This document shows, one piece after another, positions 54,521 through 64,000 of a stretch of DNA of 64,000 bases; position 1 is the stretch's first letter, and each line of letters starts with the position of its first letter. The notes under the pieces are model-generated. The model was not told where the DNA came from. It did not search any database and saw only the letters and a program-made list of their open reading frames with translations. The DNA comes from Myxococcales bacterium (GTDB lineage: Bacteria > Myxococcota_A > Polyangia > Haliangiales > Haliangiaceae). Both the position numbers and the translations under genes were made by a program. The stretch lies in assembly GCA_016706545.1 (NCBI GenBank), contig JADJJK010000010.1, forward strand, positions 1-64,000. The letters run 5' to 3'.

Positions 54521-56131
54521 ATGCCGGCGCAAGCCCCGTCCCGCGACTGCGTCATCGTCGGTCACAACACCGGCGACTTCCAGGAGTACATCGCCGCGCG
54601 CAAGCTGATGGGCAAGAGCTCCGGCACCTATCGCGATGCCCAGCTCAACTCGGTGTGGGTGGACGGAAAGCGGGTCACCTACATGGACCTGTTCAACGCG
54701 GTACGCCTCGAGGTCTCGCCGGGCGCCGAGCAGCACGACGCCTTTGACCCGCTGGGCCTCGCGGGATGCACGCTGGCCAGCTTCCTGGTCAAGCGCGGCC
54801 TGTCGGCGACCTTCATCGGCGCGTTTCGCCGCAACCGCGAGCGGCTGGAGGCCGAGCTGCGCGCCGGGCCGCGGGCGGTGGTGCTCACGACCACGTTCTA
54901 CTTCGACCCCGCCCCGATCAAGGAGGTGATGGCCGTGGTGCGCGAGCTCGCGCCGGACGCCGCGATCATCGTCGGTGGACCGTACGTGGCGAACCTCGAC
55001 CGCTCGACCACGCCCGAGGTCAGCGACTACGTGCTGCGAGATCTGGGCGCGGATGTGTACGTCATCGAGAATCAGGGAGAGTCGTCGCTGGCGCGCGCGC
55101 TGATCGCGCTCCGAGACGGCACCTCGCTGCAGCTCGTGCCCAACCTGGTCTACCGTGAGGCAGGTCGGCTGCAGCGGACCCCGCGCGAGCTGGAGGACAA
55201 CAAGATCGATGACAACGTCGTCGACTGGACGTTGTTCGAGCCAGAGCGGCTGCGCTCGCTGACCATGCTGCGCACGGCGATCAGCTGTCCGTTCGCGTGC
55301 TCGTTCTGCAGCTATCCAGTGCGCGCCGGTGAGCATCGGGTGTCCGAGGTGGATCGCCTGGAGCAGGAGCTGCGGACGCTCGACCAGCTAGGCGTCCGGT
55401 TCATCGACTTCATCGACGACACCTTCAACGTGCCGCTGGGTCGCTTCAAGGACCTCTGTCGGATGATGATCCGCAATCGCTTTCGCTTTCGCTGGTTGTC
55501 ATATCTGCGCTGCGGCAACATGGACGAGGAGGCGGTCAAGCTGGCGGCGGAGAGCGGCTGCGTGGGCGCGTTGCTCGGCATCGAGTCCGGAAACACGGAG
55601 GTGCTGACGATCATGAACAAGTTCGCGGTGCCGGCCAAGTATCGCAAGGCGATCCGCTGGCTCGAGGACGCCGGGATCAAGACCTTCGCGCTGTTCTTCG
55701 TCGGGTTTCCGGGGGAGACCGCGGCCAGCGTGCGCGACTCGATCCAGCTCATCAAGGACACGGCGCCGAGCTTCTTCGCGACCCAGATGTGGTTCTACGA
55801 TCACACCACGCCGATCCATCAACGGGCCGCGCAGTACGGCCTCAAGGGCGGCGGCTACGGCTGGCGGCACAACAGCATGACCTGGCAGGAGGCGGCGGAC
55901 CTGGCCACCGAGATGGTGCGGGAGGTCGACACCTCGGTCTACATTCCACAGGCGGGCTTTAGCTTCGAGACCATCTTCCATCTGATGGGCAAGGGCTACG
56001 ATCAGGCGTACCTGGTGGAGTTCCTGCGGGTCGGTCGCCGGATCTTGCTGGAGGGGCTCGGCGATGGTGGAGACATCTCGGGTCACGTCGAAGAGCTGCG
56101 CGCGCTGTGCGCGCGGCAGAGCCTGGTGTGA
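54521..56131 (+). CDS. Cobalamin-binding-type radical SAM enzyme 2, PhpK family-like
   Basis: This 536-residue protein begins DCVIVGHNTGDFQEYI, then VTYMDLFNA, a hallmark N-terminus that I associate with the PhpK/BcpD radical SAM P-methyltransferase family and its many uncharacterised relatives in NRPS clusters. The cobalamin-binding-like domain (IIVGGPYVAN) precedes the radical SAM core with C256-P-F-A-C260-S-F-C263. LLGIESGNTEVL and FFVGFPGETAASV follow, as expected of the SAM barrel. Family assignment is from memory and moderate in confidence. No phosphonate or phosphinate genes are visible here, so the likely target is carbon rather than phosphorus. It is adjacent to and distinct from enzyme 1. 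Confidence 0.87.
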   Translation: MPAQAPSRDCVIVGHNTGDFQEYIAARKLMGKSSGTYRDAQLNSVWVDGKRVTYMDLFNAVRLEVSPGAEQHDAFDPLGLAGCTLASFLVKRGLSATFIGAFRRNRERLEAELRAGPRAVVLTTTFYFDPAPIKEVMAVVRELAPDAAIIVGGPYVANLDRSTTPEVSDYVLRDLGADVYVIENQGESSLARALIALRDGTSLQLVPNLVYREAGRLQRTPRELEDNKIDDNVVDWTLFEPERLRSLTMLRTAISCPFACSFCSYPVRAGEHRVSEVDRLEQELRTLDQLGVRFIDFIDDTFNVPLGRFKDLCRMMIRNRFRFRWLSYLRCGNMDEEAVKLAAESGCVGALLGIESGNTEVLTIMNKFAVPAKYRKAIRWLEDAGIKTFALFFVGFPGETAASVRDSIQLIKDTAPSFFATQMWFYDHTTPIHQRAAQYGLKGGGYGWRHNSMTWQEAADLATEMVREVDTSVYIPQAGFSFETIFHLMGKGYDQAYLVEFLRVGRRILLEGLGDGGDISGHVEELRALCARQSLV

Positions 56132-56185
56132 GGTGAGCCGCGCGTGCTCGCCCATCGTCCGCTACGTGAGACATAGGAGACGTTC

Positions 56186-60837
<4,652 letters not shown>

Positions 60838-60841
<4 letters not shown>

Positions 60842-61392
60842 CCGAGGCGCGGAGCGCTCGTCAGGTGCTGGTCCTGATCGATCTGCAGCAAGGCCTGGTG
60901 CAGGGACCTCCGGCGGTCGCCCACGCGGACCAGCTCCTGGCCACGGTGGGCGCGCTGCTGGCGCGGGCCCGAGCCGCTCGGGTGCCGGTGATCTTCGTCG
61001 AGGACGAGGACGTGGGGCCGGCGGGGACCGTCGCCGGGTCGACCTGCGCGGCGGTGGCGCCGCAGGCAGGCGAGCGGGTGCTGCGCAAGACCGCCTGCGA
61101 CGCCTTCCACGCCACCGACTTGCTCGCGCACTGTCACGCGCTGGGCGCCACGGAGCTGGTGATCGCCGGCTGCAAGACGGAGGCGTGTATCGACACCACG
61201 TGCCGGAGGGCCACCACGCTTGGGCTGCAGGTGAAGCTGCTGGCCGACGCGCACTCGACCACCGACTCGCCGGTGCTGACGGCGGCGCAGATCATCGCGC
61301 ACCACCAGCACGTGCTGGACGGGTTTGGCTGTGAGCTCGAGGGCGAGATCTACGAGATCGCGGTGATCCCATCTGCGGAGGTCGCGTGGTGA
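60838..61392 (+). CDS. Isochorismatase-like cysteine hydrolase
   Basis: The 184-residue product has the cysteine-hydrolase triad: Asp15 (LIDLQQG), Lys84 (LRKTACDAF) and Cys117 (GCKTEACIDTTCR), plus a cis-peptide-like loop. True isochorismatases and the amidase, nicotinamidase and N-carbamoylsarcosine hydrolase groups share this fold, and the sequence does not decide between them. No isochorismate synthase or aryl carrier gene is present, so an amide or ureido hydrolase is the more likely role. It starts with a GTG that overlaps the NRPS stop (GTGA at 60838-60841), so it is translationally coupled to the NRPS. Confidence 0.85.
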
Positions 61393-61542
61393 GCGGCGCT
61401 TGCGCGCGCGCGCCGGCGCGCTGGCGACCGCGGCCGTGGCCGCCGCGGCGGTGGCAGCCGGCTCGGCTGACCGGTGTTCTCGATGGCGGCGGCGGCGACT
61501 CCTCGTCGCGCGTGTGCGGCGGATCTGCCCTTAGGACCTGAC

Positions 61543-63348
61543 ATGACCCAACCTGCGGTTCGCATCGAGCACCTGACCAAGACCTATCGGCCCCGCCTCC
61601 GCGGTGGCGAGATGGTGGCGGCCAATCGCGATATCTCGTTCACGATCGAGCGCGGCGAGGTGTTTGGCCTGCTCGGGCAAAACGGCGCCGGCAAGACGAC
61701 GCTGGTGATGCAGCTCCTGGGGCTGGTGACGCCCACGTCGGGGCACATCGAGGTGCTGGGCTACCCGGTGCCGGAACGGGCCGACGAGGCCAAGCGCTTG
61801 CTCGGCTTCTTGCCTCAGGACTCGATGGCGATGCAGACGGTGGAGGTGGACCGCGCGCTGCGCTACACCGGCTGCTTGCGTGGGCAGTCGTCCGCGGACG
61901 CCCGCCGTCAAGCCGAGGAGCTGTTCGAGCGGCTGGGCCTGGGCGCACATCGCGATCGCCTGCTGGGCACGCTCAGCGGCGGCGTCAACCGCATGGTCAG
62001 CTTCGCCATGGCGTTGATGGGGCGACCGCAGATGGTCATCCTCGATGAGCCGACCAACGCGCTGGATCCCGAGAATCGGCGCCTGGTGTGGGACGCGCTG
62101 CGCGATCTGCATCGCGCCGAGGGCCTGACCTGCCTGCTGGTGACGCACAACCTCATCGAGGCCGAGCGCGTGCTCGATCGCGTGGCGGTGATCCAGGAGG
62201 GGCAGCTCATCGGGGTCGGCACGCCGCTCGAGCTGCGCAGCGACCGCAGCCGACAGCTCCACGTCGAGGCGGTCCTGACGGACCTGGGCTCGTTGTCCAG
62301 CGCCGAGCGCGTCCAGCTCTCGACGCTGGGCGAGGTTCGGATCGACGAGGCCGAGCGCAAGGTTCGGCTGACCGCCGCCATCGAGCGCGCCTCCGACGCC
62401 TGCAGCATGTTCCTGACCCAGCTTGGGCCGCAGCGGGTGGAGGACTTCCGCGTGGTGCCGCCGACGCTGGAGGACGTGTACCTGGCGCTCAGCCGCGGCG
62501 ACCACAAGGTGGAGCCGTCGGCAGCGGGCGCCGGCCCGCCGCCGCCAGCCCCATCGCGGGCGGCGCCGCCGCGGCCGGGGCCTGGCGCGCGGCTCTTCTC
62601 GTTCGCGCGCGCGGTCAAGTACCTCTTCCTGGAGCGAGCGCTGGAGATCCGCGCCAACTGGGCGTGGTCCTTGATCTTGGGGCTCTTGATGCCCACCGCG
62701 ATGGTGTTCGGGTTGGCGCGCATCGGCTCCGGGCTCAGCGATCGGCAGAGCCTCCTGTTCATCATCAGCGGCTCGGCGGTGTTCGCCGCGGCGTCCGAGG
62801 GGGTGATGGCGGTGGCTCAGATCGTGGGGTTGATGCGCGAGAACGGGATGATCGTCTACTACGCCGCGCTGCCCATCTCGAAGGCATCGTTCACCATGGC
62901 GATGAGCCTGTCCCGGTTTCTCACCATCTTGCCGGGGTTGCTGACGCCGGTGATCGTGGGCCGCCTGCTCTACGACATCGATGTCGAGGTTTCGCTGTGG
63001 CTCTTGTTGATCTTGCCGCTGACCTCGCTGTCGCTCGCCGGGCTCGGGGTCTCGCTGGGCTTCCTCTTGCCCAACATGGATCTCATCAACCTGATCACCA
63101 ACCTCATCGTGTTCGTGCTCTTGCTGGGCGCGCCGGTGCTCATCCCGCCCGAGGCCTTGCCGGAGGCCATCCGGGTGATCGGGTTTGCCTTCCCGCCCAC
63201 CTACGCAGCGGAGGCGATCCGGCTGGTGCTCGATGGAGAGATCGGGCGCGTGCTGTACCGAGACATCGGCATCTTGACCGCGTTCATGGTGTTCTTCTAT
63301 TCGCTGGTGCTGCGGTCGTTTGGCTGGCGGCTCAAGGGAGGAGCGTAG
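61543..63348 (+). CDS. Fused ABC-2-type exporter (ATPase + permease)
   Basis: The 601-residue product has an N-terminal ATPase (Walker A GQNGAGKTT, signature LSGGVNRM, Walker B MVILDEPTNALDPEN, H-loop VTHNLIEA) joined by a Pro/Ala-rich linker (about residues 330-350) to a permease of about six hydrophobic helices (for example LLFIISGSAVFAAASEG, LLLILPLTSLSLAGLGVSLG). Drug or natural-product exporters of the ABC-2 type often encode these as two genes; here they are one. AGGA precedes the ATG. It probably exports the cluster product and may give self-resistance. It is 150 nt after the hydrolase gene and directly abuts the acyl-AMP ligase. Confidence 0.92.
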   Translation: MTQPAVRIEHLTKTYRPRLRGGEMVAANRDISFTIERGEVFGLLGQNGAGKTTLVMQLLGLVTPTSGHIEVLGYPVPERADEAKRLLGFLPQDSMAMQTVEVDRALRYTGCLRGQSSADARRQAEELFERLGLGAHRDRLLGTLSGGVNRMVSFAMALMGRPQMVILDEPTNALDPENRRLVWDALRDLHRAEGLTCLLVTHNLIEAERVLDRVAVIQEGQLIGVGTPLELRSDRSRQLHVEAVLTDLGSLSSAERVQLSTLGEVRIDEAERKVRLTAAIERASDACSMFLTQLGPQRVEDFRVVPPTLEDVYLALSRGDHKVEPSAAGAGPPPPAPSRAAPPRPGPGARLFSFARAVKYLFLERALEIRANWAWSLILGLLMPTAMVFGLARIGSGLSDRQSLLFIISGSAVFAAASEGVMAVAQIVGLMRENGMIVYYAALPISKASFTMAMSLSRFLTILPGLLTPVIVGRLLYDIDVEVSLWLLLILPLTSLSLAGLGVSLGFLLPNMDLINLITNLIVFVLLLGAPVLIPPEALPEAIRVIGFAFPPTYAAEAIRLVLDGEIGRVLYRDIGILTAFMVFFYSLVLRSFGWRLKGGA

Positions 63349-64000
63349 ATGCGAGACGACGCGACCTGGACGTCCCTGGTCTCCTTGCTCGAGGCCCGCG
63401 CGGGCTCCGACGCGGAGCTGGGCTACGGCTTTCTCGACGATGCAGACGACGCGGCGCCGACGAGCCGCTTGACCTTCGCGGAGCTGGACCAGCGGGCGCG
63501 GCGCATCGCCGGCCTCCTGCGCGAGACGTGCGCCCCGGGCCAGCGCGCGTTGCTGCTGTTCCCGCCGGGGCCAGACTACGTGGCCGCGTTCTTTGGTTGC
63601 CTGTATGCGCGCGTGGTCGCGGTCCCGGCGTATCCGCCGGATCCCAGCCGGCTGGCGCGGACGCTGCCGCGCCTGAGCGCGATCGTCAGCGACGCTTCGC
63701 CCGCGGTGGCGCTGACCACGCGGACCATCGTCTCCCTTGCCGCGGGCTTGGCGGCGCTAGATCCGGCGCTCGCCGCGCTGCGCTGGATGGCGGTGGATGA
63801 CGAGGCGGCGGCGACCGCGGCGCCGTGGCGCGATCCGCAGGTCGACGAGACCACGGTGGCGTTCCTGCAGTACACCTCAGGCTCCACCGGCGATCCCAAG
63901 GGCGTCGTGCTCAGCCACGGCAACCTGCTCCACAACCAGGTGCTGATCCAGCGAGCGTTCGGGCACGATCGCAGCTCGCGCGTGGTCGGCTGGCTGCCGC
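63349..64000 (+). CDS. Fatty-acyl-AMP ligase (FAAL) domain, N-terminal part, cut by window edge
   Basis: The 217 visible residues match the start of a fatty-acyl-AMP ligase: GLLRETCAPGQRALLLFPPG, ARVVAVPAYPPDPSR (typical of FAALs), QYTSGSTGDPKGV near residue 173, SHGNLLHN, and VVGWLP at the edge. FAALs activate fatty acids as acyl-AMP and load them on a carrier protein, usually to begin a lipopeptide or polyketide. GGGAGGAG precedes the ATG at 63349, one base after the exporter stop. Only the beginning is seen; the full protein may be a stand-alone ligase or the first domain of a larger synthetase. Confidence 0.9.
   Translation, partial: MRDDATWTSLVSLLEARAGSDAELGYGFLDDADDAAPTSRLTFAELDQRARRIAGLLRETCAPGQRALLLFPPGPDYVAAFFGCLYARVVAVPAYPPDPSRLARTLPRLSAIVSDASPAVALTTRTIVSLAAGLAALDPALAALRWMAVDDEAAATAAPWRDPQVDETTVAFLQYTSGSTGDPKGVVLSHGNLLHNQVLIQRAFGHDRSSRVVGWLP

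Overview
The window is high-GC (about 70 percent by eye), densely coded bacterial DNA. It carries a style of gene content typical of Myxococcota (myxobacteria, probably the Haliangiales/Kofleriaceae side): three giant Ser/Thr protein kinases fused to ATPase, TPR or WD40 modules, many lipoproteins with Cys-rich or thrombospondin-like calcium repeats, a histone-H1-like KKAPA protein and a modular natural-product cluster. The taxonomic placement is inference from gene content; there is no rRNA or tRNA gene in the window.

Layout. 1-6.4 kb: a membrane-anchored hypothetical protein in visibly lower-GC DNA, a glycerophosphodiester phosphodiesterase, a frame-disrupted DUF222/HNH endonuclease, a minisatellite-rich intergenic region and a YfcG-like glutathione transferase. 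6.6-12.4 kb: a tightly overlapped glyQ-glyS-ppdK operon. 12.5-18.3 kb: two translationally coupled large lipoproteins plus a third lipoprotein. 18.3-25.1 kb: phosphoglucomutase, phoU and pstSCAB, with two Pho-box-like 11-bp direct repeats that would put this block under phosphate control. 25.3-39.5 kb: the H1-like protein, a SCO1 copper chaperone, kinase 1, several lipoproteins, 1-pyrroline-5-carboxylate dehydrogenase, an MCE protein with a possible beta-barrel tail and a CpXC protein. 39.5-50 kb: kinases 2 and 3, divergently transcribed, the second coupled to a small methyltransferase.

50.3-64 kb (open at the right edge): a nonribosomal peptide cluster read in one direction. In order: an SHMT-like enzyme lacking the usual catalytic Glu, a type II thioesterase, an MbtH protein, two cobalamin-type radical SAM enzymes (the second resembling the PhpK P-methyltransferase family), a C-A-T-C NRPS with a Ser-like specificity code and a degenerate terminal C domain, a cysteine hydrolase, a fused ABC exporter and the start of a fatty-acyl-AMP ligase. 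I read this as a cluster for a lipidated small peptide built around a modified serine-type residue; it matches no pathway I can name and is the main candidate for an undescribed system.

Caution on sequence quality: at least five genes (glyS, an HNH endonuclease, two lipoproteins and kinase 3) are split by single-base frame changes in GC-rich or repetitive stretches. glyS is essential, so base-calling or assembly errors are the likeliest cause, and these genes are annotated as full-length with the break noted.
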